A stretch of DNA of 12,185 nt. It comes from Clostridia bacterium. GTDB lineage: Bacteria; Bacillota; Clostridia; Oscillospirales; Acutalibacteraceae. Positions 7,304 to 12,185 of this stretch are shown one piece after another (position 1 is the first letter of the stretch; the number at the start of each line of letters is the position of its first letter). The stretch spans positions 1 to 12,185 of the forward strand of contig CAAFVV010000004.1 of assembly GCA_900766585.1 (NCBI GenBank), in the 5' to 3' direction. A model generated the notes under the pieces. The model worked only from the letters and a program-made list of their open reading frames with translations. It had not been told where the DNA came from and did no database searches. Both the position numbers and the translations under genes were made by a program.

Positions 7304-7349
7304 ATCGAGTGGTCATAAGGGATTTCACTTATGACCACTCGATTTTTCT
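7304..7349 (+). terminator. terminator of tRNA-Pro
   Basis: A perfect 16-bp stem, ATCGAGTGGTCATAAG (7304-7319) with its complement at 7328-7343, and an 8-base loop, followed by TTTTTCT. It starts one base after the tRNA CCA end. Its 5' arm contains CGAGTGG, which is also complementary to CCACTCG in the tRNA acceptor strand (7291-7297). Confidence 0.85.
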
Positions 7350-7372
7350 GTTCTGATACGGTTTGATGCAGG

Positions 7373-7399
7373 GAGCAGGCGATGGCCTGCTCTTTTTTT
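7373..7399 (+). terminator. second, tandem Rho-independent terminator
   Basis: GAGCAGGC (7373-7380), loop GATG and GCCTGCTC (7385-7392) followed by seven T. This is a textbook intrinsic terminator on the plus strand, 24 bases after the tRNA terminator. No gene lies between them. It either backs up the tRNA terminator or is left over from a deleted plus-strand gene. Confidence 0.8.
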
Positions 7400-7430
7400 A
7401 TGCCGATTGTGCGTTTGAGACATCGTCTAC

Positions 7431-7580
7431 TCAAAAGCAGATCGGCGCATCTGTACCGGTCTGCTGGACGAGCACCTGCGTGCCGTTCAGCGTGCAGCGG
7501 GTCGAGACACCGTCCACGGCCTTTTTGTGCGGATCCCGTCGGCGTTGCACTCTGTGTGTGCCCGCGCCGAGGCATCCCGA
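7431..7580 (-). pseudogene. remnant of an RHS/YD-repeat protein, frameshifted
   Basis: On the minus strand one frame reads HTECNADGIRTK, and a second, offset by one base, continues KAVDGVSTRCTLNGTQVLVQQ and then TGTDAPICF before a TGA at 7431-7433. Together they resemble the YNADGIRTKKTVDGVTTRYTLNG type of YD repeat found in RHS/wall-associated toxins. The frames join at a run of five A on the minus strand (7522-7526) where six would keep one frame, so a one-base loss is likely. Cys stands where Tyr is expected twice, another sign of decay. The flanks show no further repeat. It lies downstream of the immunity-like gene on the same strand and is GC-rich, unlike that gene. The family call is from memory of the repeat pattern. 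Confidence 0.6.
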
Positions 7581-7637
7581 CGCGGCATATGATCAATGTG
7601 TTAAAAATGTAACCACAGAATTTTTTAGACATCCAGG

Positions 7638-7961
7638 TTATGATAAATCATAGCTAGTGTAACCGTATTTGTTAATTTCATTTTGTAAATCTATAAACTT
7701 TCCAGTGGCAGTTTTTCCGGCAAGAATGTCTTTGAAAAACTGCTTTCTAAAAATCAATTTGATTTTGGGGGATGTATAAAAAGTGAATGTCAACCTTGTA
7801 ATATCCCTTGTTGCGACACAGTTGCTCTCTTCAACTAATTTCTCATCAGCATAGTTTTTAGCACATTCTTCAAAAGTAATGAAAACTTCTGTCTTTTTGT
7901 TTTTTACCATTATACCCCATTGGTCAACACTGACCAATTCAGAAAAAACGGTCTCATTCAT
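7638..7961 (-). CDS. putative immunity protein of an RHS toxin cassette (unrecognised family)
   Basis: An intact 107-residue soluble protein without signal peptide, membrane segment or known motif. It begins MNETVFSELVSVDQWGIMV and ends NKYGYTSYDLS. Its codons are much more AT-rich than those of the housekeeping genes. On the minus strand AGGGGG lies 9 bases before the ATG, a good ribosome site. It starts 21 bases after the stop of the toxin tip on the same strand, the usual position of an immunity gene in RHS/polymorphic toxin loci; this synteny and the shared base composition are the only grounds for the role. I do not recognise the sequence family. If the toxin tip is dead, this would be an orphan immunity gene, as such loci often keep. 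Confidence 0.6.
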   Translation of the reverse strand: MNETVFSELVSVDQWGIMVKNKKTEVFITFEECAKNYADEKLVEESNCVATRDITRLTFTFYTSPKIKLIFRKQFFKDILAGKTATGKFIDLQNEINKYGYTSYDLS

Positions 7962-7982
7962 ATTGTGATTCCCCCTATTTTG

Positions 7983-8121
7983 TCAAAAAATCTTTATTGT
8001 TTCTTCCCCAAGCTTTTTCAAGGCAGCTACTTGATGATGTCCATTTGCTAATTGATCAAAACCATTCGGCAATTGAGCGGCATATATTTTGCCATATTCA
8101 TTTAGTACGGATATTTCGCCC
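7983..8121 (-). pseudogene. C-terminal toxin tip of an RHS-type protein, ParB-like box
   Basis: The last 46 or so codons of a minus-strand frame, from ISVLNEYGKIYAAQ through NGFDQLANGHHQVAALKKLG to ETIKIF and a TGA at 7983-7985. The GHHQVAALKKLG segment resembles the GHHRxxAAxxLG box of ParB/sulfiredoxin-fold proteins, a fold used as a nuclease tip in polymorphic toxins. Base composition switches sharply from GC-rich to AT-rich near 8117, the usual signature of an exchangeable tip. The frame is nominally open upstream to an ATG at 8321, but those residues (Arg/Pro-rich) look like an out-of-frame reading of the GC-rich remnant, so the tip is probably cut from its body. It might still be a translated 112-residue product; toxicity is untested. 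Confidence 0.55.
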
Positions 8122-8199
8122 GAAGCTGGGTATCGGTCTCGGCGGCCATCCGCATAGGAAAATTCGCCCGCCAGCCCGACCCCAGAGCGGCGGGATCGT

Positions 8200-8437
8200 C
8201 CTCTCCTGGGAGAGACCCGGGCAGGAGATCGCCTGTGCCGTTCCCGCGTTCCAGCTGCCGGTAATGGCATAGGCGTTGATCTGCGTGTTGGTCGAGCAGG
8301 TGGAGTATTTGCTGTCGGCACAGAGCTTCGGCATCAGCCACGCCCCGATGATCCGGCTGGTTTTGGAGATCTGGGAAGGCAGATCGGTCTGCAGCAGGGC
8401 GGCGGTCTCATAGGTGCCCCATATGCGCTCGGCAACC
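8200..8437 (-). pseudogene. fragment resembling a DNRLRE-type domain of a wall-associated RHS protein
   Basis: One minus-strand frame reads GTYETAALLQTDLPSQIS, KTSRIIGAWLMPKLCADS, KYSTCSTNTQINAYAITGSW and NAGTA. The pattern (short run to LPS, strand-forming residues, TNTQINAYxITGSWN) resembles the DNRLRE/CBM96-like domains at the front of RHS and WapA-like proteins, where INVYRVTSSWNE is typical. The frame is closed upstream by TGA near 8441 and there is no start codon or signal peptide, so the N-terminus is missing. After about 8200 the likeness fades; another frame then shows GSGWRANFPMRM, perhaps a later part of the same protein, and the toxin tip follows in a third frame. The fragment is GC-rich. 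The domain call is from memory of the pattern. Confidence 0.5.
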
Positions 8438-8460
8438 GATCACATACATCATCTGTATTG

Positions 8461-8489
8461 ATTATACGATTTGCCCAATTGTCCGTCAA
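8461..8489 (-). promoter_or_regulatory. near-consensus sigma-A promoter reading into the toxin remnant
   Basis: On the minus strand TTGACG (8484-8489), 17 bases, TATAAT (8461-8466): one mismatch to consensus at optimal spacing. Transcription would start near 8454 and run through the DNRLRE-like fragment, the toxin tip and the immunity-like gene. No intact start codon with a signal peptide follows. It may be the original RHS promoter brought close by deletion, or the present driver of the immunity gene. Confidence 0.6.
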
Positions 8490-8575
8490 CAGAAAGCTGC
8501 CCATGATAATAAACAAAGTTCGGAGGCGGAAACTGGGAGAATCACCAAAATGCGCCTGACGGCAAGTGATCTCAC

Positions 8576-8606
8576 AAAAAGCGGCAGGAAGTTTACTCCC
8601 TGCCGC
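8576..8606 (-). terminator. minus-strand Rho-independent terminator without an obvious gene
   Basis: GCGGCAGG (8581-8588) and CCTGCCGC (8599-8606) form a perfect 8-bp GC-rich stem with a 10-base loop. On the minus strand it is followed by TTTTTGTG. It would stop minus-strand transcripts entering from the right, yet 8607-8768 holds no minus-strand gene, so its source gene is lost or it insulates the remnant. The stretch 8490-8696 contains no coding sequence I can support. Confidence 0.6.
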
Positions 8607-8696
8607 CAAAACCGCATCAAAACAGAAGATCTGCCCGGTTCTTTGCGGTTTTCACTGTACGGTCCCCGCTTTTTTACATCTTTTCGCAGGCGGCTC

Positions 8697-8725
8697 TTGA
8701 AAATAGCGCGATTCTGCGCTATACT
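8697..8725 (+). promoter_or_regulatory. promoter of the TetR-family gene
   Basis: TTGAAA (8697-8702), 17-base spacer, TATACT (8720-8725): two mismatches to sigma-A consensus in all. Transcription should start near 8732, giving a leader of about 37 bases. A TATAAT at 8725-8730 is 22 bases from the -35 and less likely. It may also drive the downstream collagen-like and ubiquitin-like genes. Confidence 0.6.
8703..8722. promoter_or_regulatory. perfect inverted repeat within the TetR promoter spacer
   Basis: ATAGCGC (8703-8709) and GCGCTAT (8716-8722) are exact complements 6 bases apart, filling the gap between -35 and -10. A protein bound here would block RNA polymerase. It could be an operator for the adjacent regulator or for another factor. 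Confidence 0.4.
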
Positions 8726-8749
8726 ATAATTAACTGATTAGTTGGTTAT
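8726..8749. promoter_or_regulatory. candidate TetR operator at the transcription start
   Basis: A 24-base dyad. The left half is ATAATTAACTGA and the right half TTAGTTGGTTAT. Eight of twelve positions per half match the inverted other half (ATAA, AACT and the central A), and all four mismatches are transitions. It overlaps the predicted start point and lies 19 bases before the TetR start codon, the expected place for an autorepressed TetR-family gene. Confidence 0.5.
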
Positions 8750-8768
8750 CGAGAAGGAAGTGGTGCAT

Positions 8769-9353
8769 ATGAGGGCGACGGAGGAACAGCACAACGCGCG
8801 CAAGCGCGAAATGATGGAAAAATGCTTTGAGTGCTATGCCGAAAACGGGTTGACGGGCACGGGCATCAAGGCTTTGGCGGCAGCGTGCGGCTGCACAACG
8901 GGAAATCTGTATTCCTACTTTAACAGTGTAGATGAGCTGATTATTGAATCGACCGCCTACTGTATGGAAAAGGTCGAGGACGATTTCATGGAGATGGCTC
9001 CCACAGACCCAAAGGATGTTGCCCGGTTTGTAAAGGAGGTCCCATACTGGACGGCCAAAAAGCACGGCAAAAAATATCGCCTGATGTATCAAATTTATAC
9101 GCATCCGAAATATATTGAATACGGCAAGAAGTTTTTTGAGGGTGTGAACGAGCGCTATACCGAGTATGCCAAGCGGCTGGAGCCGAAGATCGGCATTCCC
9201 TATACGGTCATCACGCCGCTGATTTTTATCTTTGTCCGCGCCTGTGTCCACTATGCCATGTTTGAGGATGAATATTATCTGAAATCCCAGATGGAGGTCT
9301 TAAAGCAGGGAGTCGCTCTGTTTGTGGATAAGTACAAAGCAAACCAAGCATAA
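8769..9353 (+). CDS. TetR/AcrR-family transcriptional regulator
   Basis: A 194-residue one-component regulator. The N-terminal helix-turn-helix spans about residues 32-51 (GIKALAAACGCTTGNLYSYF), followed by NSVDELI, the classic TetR arrangement. The remaining all-helical part is a ligand-binding and dimerisation domain with no recognisable ligand signature. The ATG at 8769 follows AAGGAAG at 8-base spacing and is preferred over the in-frame TTG at 8742, which lies inside the candidate operator. Family members are usually repressors released by a small ligand. It lies 82 bp upstream of the collagen-like gene on the same strand with no terminator seen between, so it may control itself and the surface-protein genes; that is inference. 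Confidence 0.9.
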   Translation: MRATEEQHNARKREMMEKCFECYAENGLTGTGIKALAAACGCTTGNLYSYFNSVDELIIESTAYCMEKVEDDFMEMAPTDPKDVARFVKEVPYWTAKKHGKKYRLMYQIYTHPKYIEYGKKFFEGVNERYTEYAKRLEPKIGIPYTVITPLIFIFVRACVHYAMFEDEYYLKSQMEVLKQGVALFVDKYKANQA

Positions 9354-9435
9354 GCCGGTCAGCCGCCGCTCATTTACGGCGCGGGCAGCGGTGCAAAACT
9401 CCGCCGTAATAACGATTCCGAACGGAGGATAGAAG

Positions 9436-10833
9436 ATGAAAACAGGGGAAAAACTACTCACAGGTACACTTTTAGCGCTTTGCGCCACTCTTTTGGTGCT
9501 TTGCAGCGTGCTTGCCATAGGATGGAGAAAGGCGGCAAAGACCAACGCTGCCGCACTGCCGGAGGTGCGCAATAACGGCACGGCGATCCAGTGGAAATAC
9601 AGCAACGAAACCGATTGGCGCGACCTTGTGGCGCTTACCGAGCTTACGGGCTCTGCCGGAGAAAACGGAAAGAACGGCACAGATGGTAAAGACGGCTCTA
9701 ACGGTGCCGACGGTAAGGACGGCATTAACGGCACCGACGGAAAAGACGGTACAAACGGAAAGGACGGCATAGACGGTAAAGACGGAGCCGACGGTACAAA
9801 CGGCAAAGACGGAGCCGACGGCAAGGACGGCATTAACGCCAAAAACATAGAAGTGCAGCGAGCCGAAACCCACATACAGTGGCGTTACGAGGGCGACGAG
9901 TGGCAGAACCTTGTGGCGATAGCCGATATTACAGGCCCCGCCGGACAGAAAGGCGCAGACGGAGCAAACGGAAAAACACCGGAGTTCCGCGTGAACGAAA
10001 ACACCCTGCAGTGGCGCTATGTCGGCGACGAAGTATGGCTGAATCTTTACGACCTTTCGGTTTTGAAAGGTCTTGACGGCAAGGACGGAGCCGACGGTAT
10101 AAACGGAAAAGACGGAGTCGACGGTAAGGATGGAGCAGACGGTCTGAACGGCGCCGACGGAAAAGACGGAAACACGCCCTTTATCGGCGAAAACGGAAAC
10201 TGGTGGATCGGAGACATCGACACCGGCGTGAAGGCGGCGGGAATTGACGGCACAGATGGAATTGACGGCACAGACGGCGAAAAAGGCGACAAGGGCGACA
10301 AGGGCGACAAAGGCGACCCCGGCGAAAAGGGTGACAAAGGCGATAAAGGAGATAAAGGAGATAAAGGAGATAAAGGCGACAAGGGCGACCCCGGTCAGAA
10401 CGGCGGAAACTCCGGGTACTTTGCAGCAAACGGCAGAGTATACAGTTGGGGAACACCGCTTCCGTTCAATGTAAAAAAAGAAAGCGGAGATTTGATCTCC
10501 TATAACTCATCAAGCAAAACAATCACACTTTCAAAAGGTCACACATACAGTATGGTGTTCAGCGGAACGGTTATGATCAGCGCTAACGGTAAGTATAAGT
10601 GGTGCGGTGCATCACTCATTGACGGATATAACAGTTCTGAAATGATGCTTGAGACGCGAACCTATGTGAGTATGATAGATGACGGTCAAAGTGCAAGACT
10701 TGGTATGTCGTATAACACTATATACCGTGCCGAAGCGGATATTGCTTTGACATTTCAATATACAAATATGCTCTTCCAGAATACCGATTTTACCGACAGT
10801 CAGTACAACATAACCATAATCGCTCTTGACTGA
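9436..10833 (+). CDS. membrane-anchored collagen-like surface protein
   Basis: A 465-residue exported protein. Residues 7-29 are a hydrophobic segment after a short Lys-containing start, either an uncleaved signal anchor or a signal peptide; there is no LPXTG. Four Gly-X-Y blocks follow at about 72-134 (21 triplets), 167-181 (5), 212-247 (12) and 269-325 (19). The first three are each introduced by a Trp-rich module (IQWKY...W, IQWRY...W, LQWRY...W near 51, 148 and 191) and the fourth by GENGNWWIGDIDTGVKA (251-267). Triplets such as GKDG, GTDG and GDKG favour salt bridges instead of hydroxyproline. The C-terminal 140 residues look like a compact beta-rich trimerisation head, as in BclA or C1q-like proteins; that is inference. 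GGAGG lies 7 bases before the ATG. It is 32 bp ahead of the ubiquitin-like gene. Likely role: adhesion or surface coat. Confidence 0.88.
   Translation: MKTGEKLLTGTLLALCATLLVLCSVLAIGWRKAAKTNAAALPEVRNNGTAIQWKYSNETDWRDLVALTELTGSAGENGKNGTDGKDGSNGADGKDGINGTDGKDGTNGKDGIDGKDGADGTNGKDGADGKDGINAKNIEVQRAETHIQWRYEGDEWQNLVAIADITGPAGQKGADGANGKTPEFRVNENTLQWRYVGDEVWLNLYDLSVLKGLDGKDGADGINGKDGVDGKDGADGLNGADGKDGNTPFIGENGNWWIGDIDTGVKAAGIDGTDGIDGTDGEKGDKGDKGDKGDPGEKGDKGDKGDKGDKGDKGDKGDPGQNGGNSGYFAANGRVYSWGTPLPFNVKKESGDLISYNSSSKTITLSKGHTYSMVFSGTVMISANGKYKWCGASLIDGYNSSEMMLETRTYVSMIDDGQSARLGMSYNTIYRAEADIALTFQYTNMLFQNTDFTDSQYNITIIALD
10276..10392 (+). repeat. 9-bp tandem repeats encoding GDKGDKGDK
   Basis: About thirteen in-frame 9-base units of the type GGCGACAAG/GGAGATAAA encode residues 281-319 of the collagen-like protein. 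Four neighbouring copies around 10338-10380 are nearly identical GATAAAGGA units. Such near-perfect units favour slippage that changes the length by whole triplets without breaking the frame. Confidence 0.8.
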
Positions 10834-10865
10834 GCCGACATATACGAAAACGGAGGTAGCAAGAA

Positions 10866-12185
10866 ATGAAAAAACGAATACTTAGCATCCTGCTCACCCT
10901 TTGTATGGTGCTTTGCCTTGTGCCGATAACGGCAAGCGCAATTGAGATTTACATTGACTTGAAAATTGTCGGTCAGGCAAATTTAACGCTCGAGGTTGTG
11001 TCGGGCGACAGCATTGACGTGGTCAAGGAAAAAATTCGGGATAAAACGGGCTTTTCTCCCGATGCGCAAAGACTGTTTTTCGGCGAAAAAGAGCTTGAGA
11101 ACGGGCGCACGCTGGCAGATTACAATATTCGGAATGAAAGCACGCTGCGCTTGCGTCTGCAAAGGAAGGTACAGCTTGGCAGAGACGCACTAAGGGAAAA
11201 TGTAAACACAGCGACCGCACCGACCGTGTATTTCGGGCAAAACCATGAAAATAAGCCTGCCGCATGGCGAGTTATCGGTTATGACGGAAACGGTGTTACA
11301 AGCGCACAGGGGGATATGACCCTGCTTGCGGCAGGCAATATGGGAGTTATGCAATTTGCCGGTAACGGAGCAAGCAACGAATACGCACCGAGTGATTTGA
11401 AAACCGCAGTAGACGCGCTTGCAGAAAAGCTGACGACAGAAGAAAATGCTGCCGTAAAGAAACGGACGCTTACAAGCGGAAGTTATAACGGAGAAAATAC
11501 CGACTGTGTAGCAGGAACTCAGGTGGATAACGCTGTATTCTGGCCGCTTTCCACAGCGGAAGCGTCTGCGGTAAATAATGATCTGCGAATTGTGGATAAA
11601 GAACATCCGACTTGGGATTCAAGCAATTGGTGGCTGCGCTCCCCCGGCGAAGAAGATTACATCGACGGCATCCCTTCTGCCGTCGTGCGTGGTGGTGGTG
11701 GTGTCTTATACTTTGGGCTCAATGTCACCAGATGGTATGGTGTACGTCCCGCTTTTAGCTTAAAATCAAGCTCCGTACTCTTTATCTCCGCTGCTGTGGG
11801 CGGAAAGCCTGACGGAGGATTGACCCCGATTTCCGAATACACCGGAAACGAATGGAAGCTGACGCTATCGGACAGCGACCGAAGCGGTTTCCTTGCAACG
11901 CTCAAATCCCATTCGGGAAACAGCGTTCGCTTTGATTACAAGGGGGCGAAAACCGGCGCAAACGAATATATTTCCGCAATGGTGATCAACGGCGAAACCG
12001 TGAAATACTATGGCAGACTTAAAAATGTGAGCGAGACGGGCATGGAAAGTGGGAATTTGACACTTACTTTGCCTGTTGCTGTGGATGTGGAAAAAGGCGA
12101 TCGGCTGTTTGTTTTCAATGAGCAGTGCAACGGCGACTGCAAAACCGATTACGCAAGCGATCTGCTTGAGCTTCCGTTGAAATCG
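10866..12185 (+). CDS. secreted protein with ubiquitin-like domain and DUF6273-like region (3' end outside window)
   Basis: The frame from ATG 10866 has no stop for 440 codons to the right edge. GGAGG lies 9 bases upstream. Residues 1-25 form a signal peptide (KKR, hydrophobic core, cleavage after TASA). Residues 26-99 match eukaryotic ubiquitin: TLEV, VKEKIRDKTGFSPDAQRL, LENGRTLADYNI and ESTLRLRL align without gaps, about 36 of 60 identical by hand, with two extra residues in the first beta turn. Lysines matching K27, K29, K33 and K48 remain. K63 is Asn90, I44 is Phe71, V70 is Arg97, and no Gly-Gly tail follows. Residues about 119-300 contain VYFG, WWLRSPG (255-261) and YGVRPAFSL (291-299), a pattern I know as DUF6273. 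Beyond 310 is a beta-rich region with two close cysteines (CNGDC). Likely exported and acting outside the cell, perhaps on the host; function unknown. It follows the collagen-like gene by 32 bp. Confidence 0.88.
   Translation, partial: MKKRILSILLTLCMVLCLVPITASAIEIYIDLKIVGQANLTLEVVSGDSIDVVKEKIRDKTGFSPDAQRLFFGEKELENGRTLADYNIRNESTLRLRLQRKVQLGRDALRENVNTATAPTVYFGQNHENKPAAWRVIGYDGNGVTSAQGDMTLLAAGNMGVMQFAGNGASNEYAPSDLKTAVDALAEKLTTEENAAVKKRTLTSGSYNGENTDCVAGTQVDNAVFWPLSTAEASAVNNDLRIVDKEHPTWDSSNWWLRSPGEEDYIDGIPSAVVRGGGGVLYFGLNVTRWYGVRPAFSLKSSSVLFISAAVGGKPDGGLTPISEYTGNEWKLTLSDSDRSGFLATLKSHSGNSVRFDYKGAKTGANEYISAMVINGETVKYYGRLKNVSETGMESGNLTLTLPVAVDVEKGDRLFVFNEQCNGDCKTDYASDLLELPLKS

Noticed and set aside
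7200..7343. Attachment-site duplication of the tRNA-Pro 3' end
   Set aside because: Only the 7-base CCACTCG recurs, within the terminator stem; no longer copy of the tRNA end was seen and no integrase lies in the window.
7186..7632. Minus-strand 148-residue frame containing EWRDLNSRPLDPQSSALPTAP
   Set aside because: That peptide is the well-known artefact of translating the complement of a tRNA gene; the rest runs through the YD remnant and terminators in the wrong frame.
8334..8609. Minus-strand 91-residue frame
   Set aside because: It starts within the terminator hairpin and runs out of frame through the DNRLRE-like fragment, with no domain signal.
8742..8768. TTG start for the TetR gene nine codons upstream
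   Set aside because: It lies inside the candidate operator and lacks a ribosome site, whereas ATG 8769 has AAGGAAG at good spacing and a normal family N-terminus.
9300..9875. Minus-strand frames opposite the collagen tracts, rich in Ser/Pro or Val
   Set aside because: Artefacts of translating the complement of Gly-X-Y repeats; no ribosome sites or domains. The similar frame at 10047-10382 is rejected for the same reason.
10276..10392. Regular repeats considered as a CRISPR array
   Set aside because: Units are 9 bases, contiguous and in the reading frame of a collagen tract; there are no spacers.
11023..11606. Minus-strand frames across the ubiquitin-like gene
   Set aside because: Shadows of the plus-strand frame, which has a signal peptide, a ribosome site and a recognised fold.

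Overview
The window looks like chromosomal DNA of a GC-rich gut Clostridia member (Bacillota), probably Oscillospiraceae/Ruminococcaceae. This is inferred from strong Shine-Dalgarno sites, the YkpA-type ABC-F protein, the tadA and mtnN housekeeping genes, a GH13_8-type glycogen branching enzyme, and secreted proteins of kinds common in gut Firmicutes. No database search was possible, so the taxonomic placement is an inference.

Layout. Positions 1-177 hold no gene, only possible terminator hairpins. A small XRE-type regulator (178-420, minus) has its own promoter. A eukaryote-like glycogen branching enzyme (676-2697, minus) ends at a strong hairpin terminator. Divergent from it is a plus-strand housekeeping run: ABC-F ATPase (2926-4521, TTG start), CPBP intramembrane protease (4552-5595), tRNA adenosine deaminase TadA (start overlapping the previous stop), a small Cys-rich protein (6159-6386) and MTA/SAH nucleosidase (6405-7109). 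A tRNA-Pro(GGG) with promoter and tandem terminators follows (7164-7399).

Accessory region 1 (about 7400-8490, minus strand) is the wreck of a large RHS/YD-repeat polymorphic toxin locus. In minus-strand order it shows a near-consensus promoter, a GC-rich fragment resembling a DNRLRE/wall-associated domain, an AT-rich toxin tip ending in a ParB-like GHHQVAALKKLG box, an intact AT-rich 107-residue ORF in the position of the cognate immunity gene, and then a GC-rich, frameshifted YD-repeat fragment abutting the tRNA terminators. This is the geometry of an orphan toxin/immunity cassette shuffled by recombination.

Accessory region 2 (8697 to the right edge, plus strand) is a compact surface-protein cluster. 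It contains a TetR-family regulator with a consensus-like promoter and two dyads over it, a membrane-anchored collagen-like protein with four Gly-X-Y blocks separated by tryptophan-rich modules, and, 32 bp downstream, a secreted protein running off the window. That last protein has a signal peptide, a domain strikingly similar to eukaryotic ubiquitin (about 36 of 60 residues identical by hand alignment) but without a Gly-Gly tail, and then a DUF6273-like region. It is easily missed because its frame has no stop inside the window, and it is the most notable object here. The shared layout suggests a regulated pair of exported proteins for surface or host interaction; that role is an inference.
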